Assembly: GCF_002104995.1 (NCBI RefSeq)
Contig: NW_024468261.1
Location: forward strand, 620,001 to 684,000
DNA: 64,000 nucleotides
Origin: Linderina pennispora
Taxonomy: Eukaryota > Kickxellomycota > Kickxellomycetes > Kickxellales > Kickxellaceae
Direction of reading: 5' to 3'
In this document: positions 44,170 to 55,567 of the stretch, one piece after another
Layout: every line of letters starts with the position of its first letter
Position numbering within the stretch: the first letter of the stretch is position 1
Notes under the pieces: model-generated
Told to the model about the DNA's origin: nothing
Databases searched by the model: none
Seen by the model: only the letters and a program-made list of their open reading frames with translations
Made by a program: the position numbers and the translations under genes

Positions 44170-45175
44170 ATGGCGGACAGCAAAGGCAGAGACCACCCAA
44201 GTATCGGGCCCGACGCCGGGAGTAAGGTAGAGTATTTTATGGGAGTCGGTGCCAAGGCGCGAGCTGGCTTAGCTAAGATCCTCCTCTCCCTGCATTAAAC
44301 TCTAGGCTCCTGGCGAAGCTGGGCAACGGTGCTGTGGCTGGCATCACTGGTGTCTCGATCATCTACCCCCTGGACATGGTGAAGACGCGCCTGCAGAACC
44401 AGAAGCCGAATGCTCAGGGCAAGCTGCCCTACAAGGGCGCCATTGACTGCTTCAAGACGATCGTGCGGACCGAGGGTGGCATGCGGGGCTGTACCGCGGA
44501 CTGGTTCCGAATCTGGCCGGGATTACGCCCGAGAAGGCGATTAAGCTTGCTGTCAACGATATGATGCGCGGGTTCCTTGCGAAGCGCTCAGGCACGACAC
44601 CCGAGCGGCTGTCAATCCGCGACGGAGCACTGGCTGGCGCGACGGCCGGGCTCTGCCAGGTGATTGCGACCAACCCAATGGAGATCGTGAAGATCCAGAT
44701 GCAGGTATCGGCGACGAATGGCGGCGCCCAGATCACGGCAATGCAGGTCGTCAGGCAGCTGGGTATTCGGGGCATGTACAAGGGGACCGTGGCCACGCTG
44801 CTGAGAGACGTGCCGTTCTCGTTCCTGTTCTTCCCGTCGCAGGCGCTGTTCTCGCAAAAATTCCACCAGTTCTTTAACGGCGGCAAGGAGGGTGACAAGC
44901 CGGCCACCCTGTGCGTGCTGGCAGGATCGACTGTGGCGGGTATTCTGGCTGCGGGCGCTGTGACCCCGGCGGACGTCATCAAGACCAGACTGCAGAGCTC
45001 GTCGCAGCCGTCGCCGCCGTACCGTGGCCTGGTCGATACCGCTGTGAGGATCATGCAGACCGAAGGACCAAAGGCCTTCTTCAAGGGGACTGTGCCGCGG
45101 TGTATGACCATGGCACCGCTGTTTGGCATTGCGCTGATGATGTATGATTTGCAGCAAAAGGTCTTGGGGTGGTGA
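44170..45175 (+). CDS. mitochondrial carrier of the glutamate / aspartate-glutamate type (SLC25)
   Basis: Inner-membrane transporter with three repeats. Signature PxDxxKTR motifs: YPLDMVKTRLQ, a matching NPMEIVKIQMQ, and TPADVIKTRLQ. EKAIKLAVNDMMRGF, after frame correction, is typical of SLC25A18/22 and AGC carriers. Exon 1 starts at ATG 44170 (MADSKGRDHPSIG); the donor is either A|GTAAGG (44221) or AAG|GTAGAG (44226), the acceptor is TAG at 44303. The reading phase does not match exactly, so an extra base in exon 1 is likely. A further frame change at about 44488-44492 is best explained by a missing base. There are no EF-hands, so it is not the full Ca-regulated AGC. Confidence 0.8.
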
Positions 45176-46304
45176 TAGAGCGAATACTGGGGCTGAGTTG
45201 CTAGATTTTCTACATGCATTTTCAGTATCAACGTGTCCAACAGGAAGTGTGTCCAAGGTGCAGGCTATCTACATGCAGAAAGCGAGGCAGGCATCAATAA
45301 TGCGGTCTGGTGATATCAATGTAGCCGCGAACATGCTCGTAAACAATCCTTCATCTTTGATGATATGTGTAACAGCCAGAGGCAGCTACAGTACGACCAT
45401 ATGGTGGCGGATCAGCATTCGGGGCAACCATTCGCTCGTCCATGATATAGGGACTTGACCAGCCTACTTGTTTGACGGCTTTCCTCATTGTGGAGCTGGT
45501 CTACTACGCCGAATGTTCTCTGCGCTCCTCATCTACACTGCTGTGGAGGCAAGCATCTCAGCCACGAATAGGTGTTTTGCAGTGCTATCATCACTGGCTG
45601 CCCTTGTCTCAAAACACATGGCCTAAGCAAGACACAACAACGAGCAGCTTGAGGTTGTCTCCACCCGAAATGGAGAACAAAGCTGTGCTTGAAAGAAAGC
45701 GACCCATTCAAACCTTGTTTGAAGTGAACCGAGTTATTTGCTGAGCACCGCCTCCAAGCAGCTTGCACTGGGATTCTCCCTACTTTTCTAATCCCGCACT
45801 CTAAAAAATAATGCAGTCCCCGCCAGCGACAACCTACTAGACACGAGATGCTCTAACTACCCCCAAAACACTGGCATGTTTAGTGTTCAAACGGGCTCAA
45901 AATTTCTAAGCAGTAGCACAATTTACAGAGTCCATGCAGAAAGCCAAAAAGAGGCTCAGCTCCCTCCCCCTTTTTCAGCGTACATTCAGCGAGAATAAAA
46001 TGTATTTAGCGTCAACATGGAACACGACCATGAACCGCTAGACTCCTTCTCCTCTCCCCTTCCCTCTTTTCGTTGCTCTGTTATTATCTCCTCTCTTTTT
46101 CTCTTCTTCCTCGCTGCATACGTAGACGCCTTTTCTTGCTTCCCTTACTTCACATAGTCGGAGTGGCTATATCTTACCTCACCATCCTCTTCCTTGTCTT
46201 TTGCATCTAGCCATTACCCCCACCCACGCATACACCCATCCCCGCCCGCCCCCATTAACACCACCACTGGCATCCCCATCGCACCCGCCGCCAATACTTG
46301 TAGC
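45176..46304. other. 1.1-kb intergenic region
   Basis: No supported gene. The right part (46040-46240) is a long C/T-rich leader before the Ser-rich gene. Short open frames near 45470-45740 have no recognisable product. Confidence 0.4.
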
Positions 46305-49300
46305 ATGCACCAGTCTACCACGCTCTACAGCTATCCAATAACTTACTCGGACGAAACCATACATGCCACACCAGACGGCACTATGGCCAAAGGGGTACAG
46401 CCGTTGGCGCGCGAGCCGCCTGAAGCTACGCATACAAACCCGACCCACATATATCAGCGGTTCCACAACCACCGGAAGCCGTCACCCAGCCGCCGAAACC
46501 GCGACGAGCTGCTCGAGGATGACGCGCCCGGGAGGCTTAGAGCCGGCGCCGCCACAAAGCCCAAGCCTCCGACCACTCTGCTCGGCCGCTTCCGTAGCTC
46601 GTCGCCGGTAGCCTCGACCCACATCGTCTGACAGCTCATTGCGGGATGCTCGCAGCGAGCGCACGCTGCTAGCGCGCACTGGCTCGTCTCACTCACTGGG
46701 CCAGACTCCCAGTGAGGCAGACAAGAGCCCGCAGCCAACGGCTAAGAAGCGCCATTCGTTTCGGGGCGACGGTGGGTTTATCTCGCAGCTGTTAAGGAGT
46801 GGCCAGCAGAAGCACAAGGAGCAGTCCGATTGTGTCGCAGCAAAAGAAGCACCAACAAAAGGCACCCGGCCAACACAACAATAGCAAAAGTGCGGTTCTT
46901 GTGACACCGACAACCGGTCCAATGGTCTCTGATAAAAAGGGTGCTGCAGATATTGCCGAGCACTATACTGACGCCAGTGGACTCGCCACTTCGCCATATG
47001 CCAACCCCGGTCGCTTCCATGGACCATTGCCGCTGCCTGGAGCTCAGCTCAAGGGCACCCAGTATTTCTCGTCCCAGCAGCCGCATTATCCTCAGCAGCC
47101 AGCAGCAACAGCAGCAGCATAGCTATTCACCAAACGACCCTGCATATCCAGGCACTAAGTCCCATGGACCAGAGTCCGCACCATGTACAGGTCCGGCTCA
47201 GCCAGTGACCACAATTCACGGTCATCTCTGTTCGCATCGTCTTCAGACCGGCAGTACTACTCAGGACGACATGACAGGAGCACCTGTCGTCGATGGGCCC
47301 GGTGTCACACAGTGATGGTATGATGGGTGGCGACGAGGGCGACCTCAGCATGGATGACGAGATTGAGATCATGGCCGATGACGAGCTGGAGGAGGAGGCG
47401 GAGCGTATGCGTGTTGCTAACCGCCTGCTTTCGGCTATTCCAACGTACGAGCCGATCAATCTGTCCCGCGTCACAACCACCTGAGCCCCAGCCGCTGGCC
47501 ACACGCCCAGATCTGCCCAGATATCAGCTCTCTTGCGCCAATGACCTCGACTGGCCGATGCCTTTGGCACCGTTCAAGGCAGCCCCAGTGCCCAATCCCC
47601 GCTAAGCAACCGCGAACTGCGGCTGGCTATCGAGAACCAGCTACTCGTCGAGCAGCACCGCTTTTTGATTCGCGACCTTGGCCATGCACGCTCAGCCATT
47701 TCGGCCCTGAAGCAGGTTGTGCAAGCAAAAGAGGACCGTGCGGAGCACTACGAGATTGCTGCCATTGAGATGCAGCAGAGAATGGCCATCATGGAATCCA
47801 TTCTGACGCCTGACCAGCGCCAGCACCTGGCATCATTGCCGTTCTCTTTCGAGATCGACCGGAATTCAGAGTTTGCTCAGGCAGTACAGATCCTCCAACG
47901 CCAGCCCGCCGATGACCCGGATGGTGCTGTGTCGCCACTACAACAGCAGCCGCACCACATGCCAGTTTCGGGTGCCCCGTCGCTTGGTCTGTCGGGTGAG
48001 CAACAACAACAGTCTGATCAGCTTAGGCCAATGCCAGTGCTGCCTCTGAGTGCGCTTACTGCGCCACAGCGGCTTGATACCAGCGCTGGTCAGGCTGTTG
48101 GCGCCGACAAGGATGCGAAGCGCGTAGCGAGACCACTCTCTGGCCTGCAGACAAAATATACATTCAATGATCGTCCTGTGCACCAGCTGCCACGGGTGTT
48201 TTCTGGAGATTACAGCGCTGCCGACATGGACGCCATTGAGACATCCGCCGAGCTATTTGCGAGCGTCGTATCTGCCAGCTCTGCTGACTCGCAGACTGTT
48301 GAAGAGATAATTGCCAGCAAGCTAGCACTAGAGAAGCAGCAGGAGCACCAACAGCAGCACTCTGCAAGCGAATTGCCTCCGCCGTCAAAGACAGCAACTG
48401 CTTCGCCTTTGATGGACGTCGGATGGGTGTGGCGAGGCTTCCTCCAGCAAAAAGCCCAAGCCCAAGCCCAAGTCCAAGTCAAAATCGAAGAAGAGCAGCG
48501 AGCCGAAGCGTCGCAGCCGGTTCTTCTCCTGCACTGCGGCTGACAGGCTTCAATTCGGTGTCCGATACGGAGGATGTGCCCAAAGTACCGGACCTCGGCA
48601 CTCGGCGGCGTAGCCTGTCGTTGGGCGATTCGCAGCGGGGGGTAGTTGTCAACGTCACTGTCCCGTCACCTCGTGGTAATACCAGCGCGTCCTCGGACAA
48701 GCGCGCTAGTGCGCGGTCATCATCGCTGATTACGTCGTGCCCGATTCTACATACCCCTGCGTATTCCAGCGACCACCGCAAATCTGCTCGACGCCCCCCA
48801 TCGGTTGACTCCGTCTCATCAGCTAGCTCTGCTGGGTATTATCCGTCGAACCTTGGTCTCAGCACCAGCGGTACGCTGAGCGGAAAGCGCGTATCTAGTG
48901 TAGCTAGCTCCCAGGCATCTGCTGTCATCAGCCCAGGGGCTCAGGCGGACAAGCCCAGCAGCAAAAGGTCGGCGGTTCTCTCGCCGTCTCAGCTTTGCAC
49001 CCAAGGCCCGTCGCTCGACCTCGGAGCCGTCGCGGCCACAGTCCATGCAGCTCACCAGCCGGCGGTCCTGGATCCTCCACCTCTTCAGCTCCTCTGGAAA
49101 TGAGTCTGAAACTGACGATCAGTCCGAGTCGTCGGTCGAGCACAGCGAGCCAGTGGATGATAGCCGGGCGCGCAGGCGGCGGGTTGTGACCCATTCAACC
49201 GACGAGGTGTCAAGCTTTTTGGACAAGCTCAAGCTTGAGGAGCCGCGGCCGCGAGTCGGTGCAGGATCGATGCTGGAGGACGTCGCCGATGACAGCGGCG

Positions 49301-50683
49301 AGGATGGCGACGACTCAGAGCGGCCAGCCAAATCTATTGCAGAGATTCGCCAGCAAACGCTCGAGGCGCTTAACGGTACACTGAAGCGCAGCAGCAGGCT
49401 AGCCATGGATGTTTCTGACAAGCTGGTAGCCAAACCAGCCCCGCTTAAATGCTTCAGCCCCACGCTGGCCGTCTAGCAAGCGCAGCTCGGTACCTTCGCT
49501 GAACGCCAACCACGACAAGTCGCCGAGCAGCGATCTGCCTAGCAGCTTCATTGATGACCGCACCATAAAATGGGGACCGCGCGACAGTGCTGGCCCGACA
49601 ATCAAGCGACTCGACGCACCATCTCCTTCGGTGCTCACATCCCTTGGCCTCGGTGTTTCGGTCCCGGGCAAGGCCCTAGCGCAAAACCGCATCAGCTCAT
49701 GTCCGCCCGCATCGCTACTGCATGAGGCCAAGGATGCTGACAAATTGGCAGACCAGGACAGGGCTTCCGAGCTCCTCTCTGCAGGACATGGCAGCTACGT
49801 ATGCGAGCACAAGCAAATGGGCGCCTGGCTTTTGGACACAGCAGCCAGCTACTTCGGCCACCTGGTCCCCGCGCGGCAGCGTTGAGTCCGAGGAAGGTGG
49901 CGAGTCTGCCAGCAGCCACTACAGCGACGAGGTCCGGTACCGGTCACCCCGTGGGTCCATTGTGCTTGGCGGCCCGCCGACCATCTCTTCGCGACGCTCG
50001 CGCCGTGACAGCAGCCCTTGGGAGATTGTAAAATATCCAGAGACACGCAGCTTCCCGCGGTCCCCGACGCGCTCGCGCCCAGGCACGCCACCGCTAGCAC
50101 CCGAGCCTGCCTTTCTTCGAAGACACATCTGTGCCGGACTCAGATGAGCTGACAGTGGCTGCACGGAGGTCGCTGAGCTTGCGTATGTCCCGCAATTCCT
50201 TCAAGAAAGCGGACCCATTGCCTGAAGCCGATGATCCGCCAGTGCCGGCAAGAGCAACTCGGCGCTGGGGTGGCTCGCGGAGCCATACAGATGGCAATGG
50301 CGGGACCAGCGACTCTGAGCACAGCCGCCGGCGGCTCAATCTTGGCGCACTAGATCCGCCCGGCCGGCCCCTGCACAGCACTCCGCAAGGTGTCCGATCT
50401 CCGTCAACCACCTCAAACAAGCGCCGCAGCTTGCTGCGGGCATTCAATTCGTCACAGAACAGCAACTCCAGTCTAAGTGTGCAGCAGAGCCAGCCTCAGC
50501 ATGACGACGAGCTTCAGATGCCGCGCCCTACGTGGGCTATCTCCGACACGAGCAGCATTGAGAGCAACGGTAGTCGTGAGCGTGCACCATTTCGCACAGC
50601 ACCAGAACAGCTCGCGCGATTCGACCACTACCGCATCCACCACCAAGAAATCGCGCAAGTGGTGGTCCTCAATGCTCAACTAA
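46305..50683 (+). CDS. long Ser/Pro/Gln-rich unknown protein (frame broken)
   Basis: A chain of plus-strand open frames with the same low-complexity style spans 4.4 kb with no long gap. In order: basic N-terminal part (TLLGRFRSSSP), Gln/His runs, acidic block (DDEIEIMADDELEEEAERM), coiled coil (RELRLAIENQLLVEQHRFLIRD ... QVVQAKEDRAEHYEIAAIEM), Gln/Ser-rich linkers, and a long Ser/Arg part (SSARRPPSVDSVSSASSAG; RRSLSLRMSRNSF). The end is probably TTKKSRKWWSSMLN at 50683. About 11 frame corrections would give about 1455 residues. No catalytic domain is seen; scaffold or cytoskeletal/polarity roles are only guesses. Confidence 0.55.
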
Positions 50684-50780
50684 TGTAATACCTTCCTATA
50701 TACCTCCATACGTCTACTTAAGTTTATTCAAGTAATATTAACACCCTGCCAACATTTGCTAGTGGCCCGATGCATATATG

Positions 50781-51974
50781 CTAGAGCGAGGTGATAAACC
50801 GCACGATTGACGCCAATGCCTTATAGACCTCGGGACGGAAAGGGAAAGCGGTGGAACACATGCACCATGTCTGCATACTCTTCATACAAAATATTTGCAT
50901 CCTCACTACTGGCCTCCTTCATTCTCTGGTAGAGAGTTCGGATCCCTTCGATGATTACTTCGCGCTCTCCAGACTGAATCAGCGTGGGTGGGAAGCCGGT
51001 AAAGTCGGCATATATCGGAGATACATACGGATCATGTAACTCCTCAATATACGCACTATTGGCGCGGTGACCTGGCTTGTAGAAAAGACGGGCCGGTGTC
51101 GTGGGCATCTCTAACCTGTGCGGACAAAGATAGTCGTACCTTGAGTTGGCCCTAACCGTCTCAGTGTCCTGCAAATCCAGGTCCACCCATGGGCACAGCA
51201 GTACTACACCGCGGGGCTTCAGACAACCAGCATGGCGCAGCAAGAGGGCTAGCGATACGCAGAGGTGGCCACCGGCACTATCCCCAGCCAGCACGATGTT
51301 TTCTGCGTTGAACCCCTGGTTGAGCAGATACAGGAACGCAATGTATGCATCGTGGAGCTGTGCCGGGAATGGATGCCGTGGTGCCAGGCGGTAGTCAAGA
51401 GAAAAAGCCCGCTGGTTAACAGCTGCAGAGATTGCATGCACCAGAATGCGATGCGAGCCAGGACTGCCTCCTGTATAGCCACCGCCATGCAGATACAAGA
51501 TAACTTGTTCGTTTGCTGTGGAGTGGCATGGGCGATATCAGCGACTCTGCATCTCGTGGAGAGGTCATTAGCATCCGCCGCAGTCCATGGGACCATCAGC
51601 TCGTACGGCAGCTGTCGCCCAGAGCCCTTGTCCCTGGCAATTAGCGCGAGTAGCGGGTCCTCGCCAACCCCTATGCCCTTCAGTTGGGTTTCGTCAATGG
51701 TAACAGCCGATACATCAATGAATAAAGGCTTGGCTGTGCCTTGATCCTTGGTGATAGTCGTCTCAACGAGGCTGGCGTTGTTGAAGCTGTCATGTATAGC
51801 ACCGAAGTCAATGGCCTCGGTCTCCTCTTCGGTCGTCACTGGATAGGAATGGCGGCTATTGTGTCGCAAGACACCGCAGCTGACGTACATCTCAACGTCC
51901 CATGAGGGCAGGGACTGGTCGGGGTTGGCATGGAAGTCCTGGGCCAACTGTTCCTCAAGCGTTAGTTTAGTCAT
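50781..51974 (-). CDS. alpha/beta hydrolase of the hormone-sensitive lipase family
   Basis: Esterase/lipase-like hydrolase. The oxyanion-hole motif LYLHGGGYTGGS and nucleophile motif AGDSAGGHL are present. PRGVVLLCPWVDLDL, the catalytic-acid region (IYADFTGFPPTLIQSGEREVI) and the His region (ADMVHVFHRFPF) are also clear. Three extra bases break the frame: two around 51515-51580, near the HGGG motif, and one near 50838, which hides the true C-terminus (RPEVYKALASIVRFITSL, stop at 50781). Corrected length is 396 residues. Similar fungal proteins are steryl-ester or small-ester hydrolases. No signal peptide is seen. Confidence 0.85.
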
Positions 51975-52654
51975 AATATAATAATAGCAGAAATAGTGGT
52001 TGCAAATGAGAACAAAGAGTGTCCTTTCATGACAAAATTGTCAGCCCAATGCCAATAAATAAATTACATTGTGTATGCATGGAGAACCAGCCTCCTGACA
52101 GGAAAACAGGAAAGTGGAGTGGTGTGAGCGTGAATTGAGGAACAAGCAAGCGCAGTAAAAGCCAATTTGCCTTTTCGCTCGATACGCTTTGTGTGCTAGA
52201 TAGTTGAATAAAGCTACTAGTCCCGCTTGAAAATTTCAGAATGGAGCCTTGCTCACAGGTGCCATATCCGTTAGAGAACCGATTGAGACAGGTGGTTTGC
52301 CGGTATGGAGTTTACTGCAATCAATCCGACAGCGTTGGTCTGGTAATTAGACAGTACAGTAGACAGCGGGTAGACAGCAGCAACAAATTGTTTAATATGC
52401 CTGCAGAGGGAGTGGATGATGCTTCAGAGATAAAAAAAAAAAAAGTCAGCCAGTGATGGTCTATAGTTTAAAAGCAATATGAATACATGCAATATCAATA
52501 TGTGTGCATCCACTCACGCTGTTCAGGGATAACCAGTACAGTAATTGCCAATGCAGTAGACATTCTGGTTTGGGTAGTTTGATTGAGGACTGATTTAATG
52601 CTGGTGTGTAATGAGAAGGCTACCTATTGCACGTTCTATTTCTATATCTTGGAT
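51975..52654. other. intergenic, AT-richer
   Basis: 680 bp without a supported gene. Contains an A run of about 13 (52433-52445). Confidence 0.45.
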
Positions 52655-53206
52655 CTAATCGAGGCACAGGGTTTGTCCGATGTACAGCTCCTGGCACCCA
52701 TTCCACCCGACCATATTAGCATTGAGCTCAACCAAACGGTCGACTGACATGAAGCTCTGCTCTGCGATTGCAGAGCACACGTCACCCGCCTGCACCTGAT
52801 ACGTCTTGCACGAAGCCGGGTGTGCCTTGTTGTATCCTGACCACCCAGGAAGAGTTAGTGGCAGTAGACAGACCTTCTGGTTGACGTAAAGGTTAGCGCA
52901 GTTGATTCCAGGGTTCTGGGCTAGGAACTGCTGGTACGAAATGCCATTGCTGATTGCAATCTTGTAGCAGTAGTCGCCAGGCTTGACCTCGTACATGACA
53001 CAGTTACCTACTACTACTGGCCTTGATCAGTACAATACAGACGAATCCTACATATGTTTGTTATGACTGCCCTTACCTCCTCCGCCGCCGCCATAGTAGC
53101 TCTTTTGAATAGGGAATCCTGCCTCAGACAAGTCAGCCTCATTGGGCGTGACACCAGCGTTGACTGCAACAAATGCGGTAAGCGCAAAAGATATTAGCTT
53201 GAGCAT
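52655..53206 (-). CDS. secreted protein with two LysM domains
   Basis: Exon 1 (53206-53077) encodes a signal peptide (MLKLISFALTAFVAVNAG) and a Gly-rich linker; the 69-bp intron (53076-53008) is GTAAGG...TAG; exon 2 runs 53007-52655. Total 160 residues. Two LysM motifs are clear: YEVKPGDYCYKIAISNGIS ... NPGINCANLYVNQKVCL and YQVQAGDVCSAIAEQS ... NANMVGWNGCQELYIGQTLC. Paired Cys suggest disulfides. LysM proteins bind chitin or related glycans and often act at the fungal wall or in host interactions. There is no catalytic domain. Confidence 0.9.
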
Positions 53207-53853
53207 TTAGAGATGAAAGGAAGGGAGAATGTGGGAAACCTATGCTATCAAACGAGCAGCAATAGAAATAGCAGTCCCTAATGGAACAATATATACGTTT
53301 CCTTCATCTCAATGAGTTATAAGCCATCATCCATATTCGTCGCCATTTGCAAGTGGCCATTTGCGTATAGGCTCGGCAATATAAGTCTATAGCCACCATA
53401 TCCACGCATGTCGATGCAACTTTACGTATGTGGAACCCAGCACTCATGGATTCTGTTCTAACTCAGTTCCTCCGTTCTTGTTCTGTTGATGCTGCCACCG
53501 CTGCCGCTGCTGCTGTCACCGCTGCCAAACATGTCATGCATAGGATAATGTGGATTTACACTCCCTTGTGTTCAAAAACAGAAATGGGCATGAGTGGTGC
53601 GCAGGCCAACCCTCGGAGGGGGTTTTTTCCGACAGGGTGACAGGCGAGCGTGGGCAAATGGCTGCCCAGAACAAGCTAGAGGTCCATGCAAGCGCACATT
53701 TTTACACGCACAAAAGAGATTGCCAGAAAGAACAATGAACGTGCACTTACGCTTCACATGCTGCTACACTGCAGAAGGCAATTGCCGGGCGATGGACATG
53801 CAGGAATTAAAGTGGTGGAATATGTACACTTGTTGTAAGATAGTAGGGATCTT
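53207..53853. other. intergenic
   Basis: 647 bp, no supported gene. A CTG/CCG-rich stretch (tgctgccaccgctgccgctgctgc) lies near 53487-53515. Confidence 0.4.
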
Positions 53854-54747
53854 TTACGATGTCGGCATGGAGCATAGGCGGCGCTTCTCGTCGGCCCAAA
53901 TCTTCGAGACACGCATGCGGGCGTTCTCGTAGTCGCGCTGGTGCCGCTTTCGGCCGGTGTGGAGCATCACGGGCTTGACTGCGGCGACATCCCCGAACGG
54001 CCGAAACGCCGGGTCCAACGACTCCTTGCTCTGGACCCTCGCCGGTGTAGGCTGCGCTGTGTTGTCTGTCGATACGCTGCGGTGCCTTTGCTGCCGGATA
54101 TCGGCGCACGGGTTGCACGGGCAGTCCTCATGGCACGCACATTGGCAGTGGTCGCGGGAGAAGCAGAACTCGAGGAAATTGCCCTGCCGGCAATGGTTAC
54201 ACACATCAGCACTCGTTGCATCACCGGAAGAACTGCTGGAAAGCGCAGTAGCCGCGGTGCTGCTACTGCTGCTGGGTGGGGTTCTGAGCAATGTCTTGAA
54301 CGGGTTTGAAATCGGCGGCTGCATGTGTTGGGGGCGAGGGCTTGATTTCTTGGCATCAGGAGGCACATAGTCAACCCGCACATAGGGGCCATCGCACAGA
54401 GCCGGGGTGGCAGCGGGGTCACCGGGCATGGCCGGCGTTGGCGGCGGCTGCTCTTGGCTGAGGGCAGACTCTGCGATGGACTTGCCTAGTGCTGACCGCC
54501 CACATTCCCAGAGACGCAGGGCTAGAGCATCGACGGCGGCTGGCCACAGGGCCGCTGGGGAGTGGCCGGTGGTGCCTGAATCATCGCTATCTGTGCTGTT
54601 GCGCTGGTGAGTTGAGCTGGCCGTCGATGTCGCTGTTGACGTCAGCCCCGGCGTGCCGCTGCTGTGGTTGTGGTGGTTGTGGTCACCGGGTGCTGTAAAC
54701 AGGCGCAGCGGGTGTAACGAGTTGGTGATTGTGGCCGCGGTTGTCAT
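53854..54747 (-). CDS. hypothetical protein with a dense Cys cluster
   Basis: 297 residues, intact frame. The N-terminal two thirds are low-complexity (Ser, Thr, Pro, Ala). A compact Cys/His cluster follows: CNHCRQG, LEFCFSRDHC and CACHEDCPCNPC. Eleven Cys in about 35 residues could bind two or more zinc ions. The tail is basic (HTGRKRHQRDYENARMRVSKIW). I recognise no named zinc finger. A nuclear or RNA/DNA-binding role is a guess. Confidence 0.65.
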   Translation of the reverse strand: MTTAATITNSLHPLRLFTAPGDHNHHNHSSGTPGLTSTATSTASSTHQRNSTDSDDSGTTGHSPAALWPAAVDALALRLWECGRSALGKSIAESALSQEQPPPTPAMPGDPAATPALCDGPYVRVDYVPPDAKKSSPRPQHMQPPISNPFKTLLRTPPSSSSSTAATALSSSSSGDATSADVCNHCRQGNFLEFCFSRDHCQCACHEDCPCNPCADIRQQRHRSVSTDNTAQPTPARVQSKESLDPAFRPFGDVAAVKPVMLHTGRKRHQRDYENARMRVSKIWADEKRRLCSMPTS

Positions 54748-55567
54748 TTAGTGTTGAGGGGTTGGAATGATATATAAAGAGCGATTTTGCAGGGTAGAAT
54801 AAAAGCCTGTGGTGGGAGAGAGATAGAGGAGATAAGAGTGCTATTTTACAAGCTGCTCATTTGCCGGGCGAGTAGAAAAAGGCTGTGTGGGTGGAACGAC
54901 ATATACGGGGTGGTTGCCGAGAAGGAGGAGTGAAGAGAGAGAGCTTTTTCTTTCTTTTCGCCCCTCAGCACTTTCAAAAATAAAAATACCGCCGCCCGTG
55001 TGTTTCTGGCCCTGCCAATAAAATGTCGAGGTCATGTGGAGCGAATTTTTCACTCTCGGACGGCGTATGTGGTACAGAGATACATTGGTGGGCATCCTAC
55101 TTGCGGTGCATTTTCCCGCCTGCATTTTGGTGCGTCCCTGAGCTACAATTATCTGTTTGTGGAGGCGTCTGGATATGCACATACAGACCGGAACGATTGC
55201 TCCGTGCGCAAGGGTGAGTGTTCACTGTTTGCCGTTCTGCTACGTTTCTTTTGCAAATCTGTTTATGGCGAGACTTGCTACACAGGGGCACTAGCGTCTA
55301 CGGCTGGTGCTGCGTTGTGCAGACAGCGCCCTCCCTTCAATCCAGGCGGGGGATTTATCTTCACCTGGCAAGGAGCACATGCATCCTGCTGGACATGGCC
55401 CAGGTCCGATGACCAGAATGAAGGCAAGACACGAGGCTGTTTGCTTGTTGCCGAGATGCATTTGCCTCTCCGCAGCTGAGAGCTTCCCCCCTTTCACCAT
55501 GTTCAAAAGCATGAGCGGGTTGCAGGTCACGTCAACTTCATCTCACTCCCACATGACAGGAAAGAAC
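54748..55567. other. intergenic
   Basis: 820 bp: the promoter of the Cys-cluster gene and the 3' flank of the Mam3 gene. Open frames here are not supported. Confidence 0.4.
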
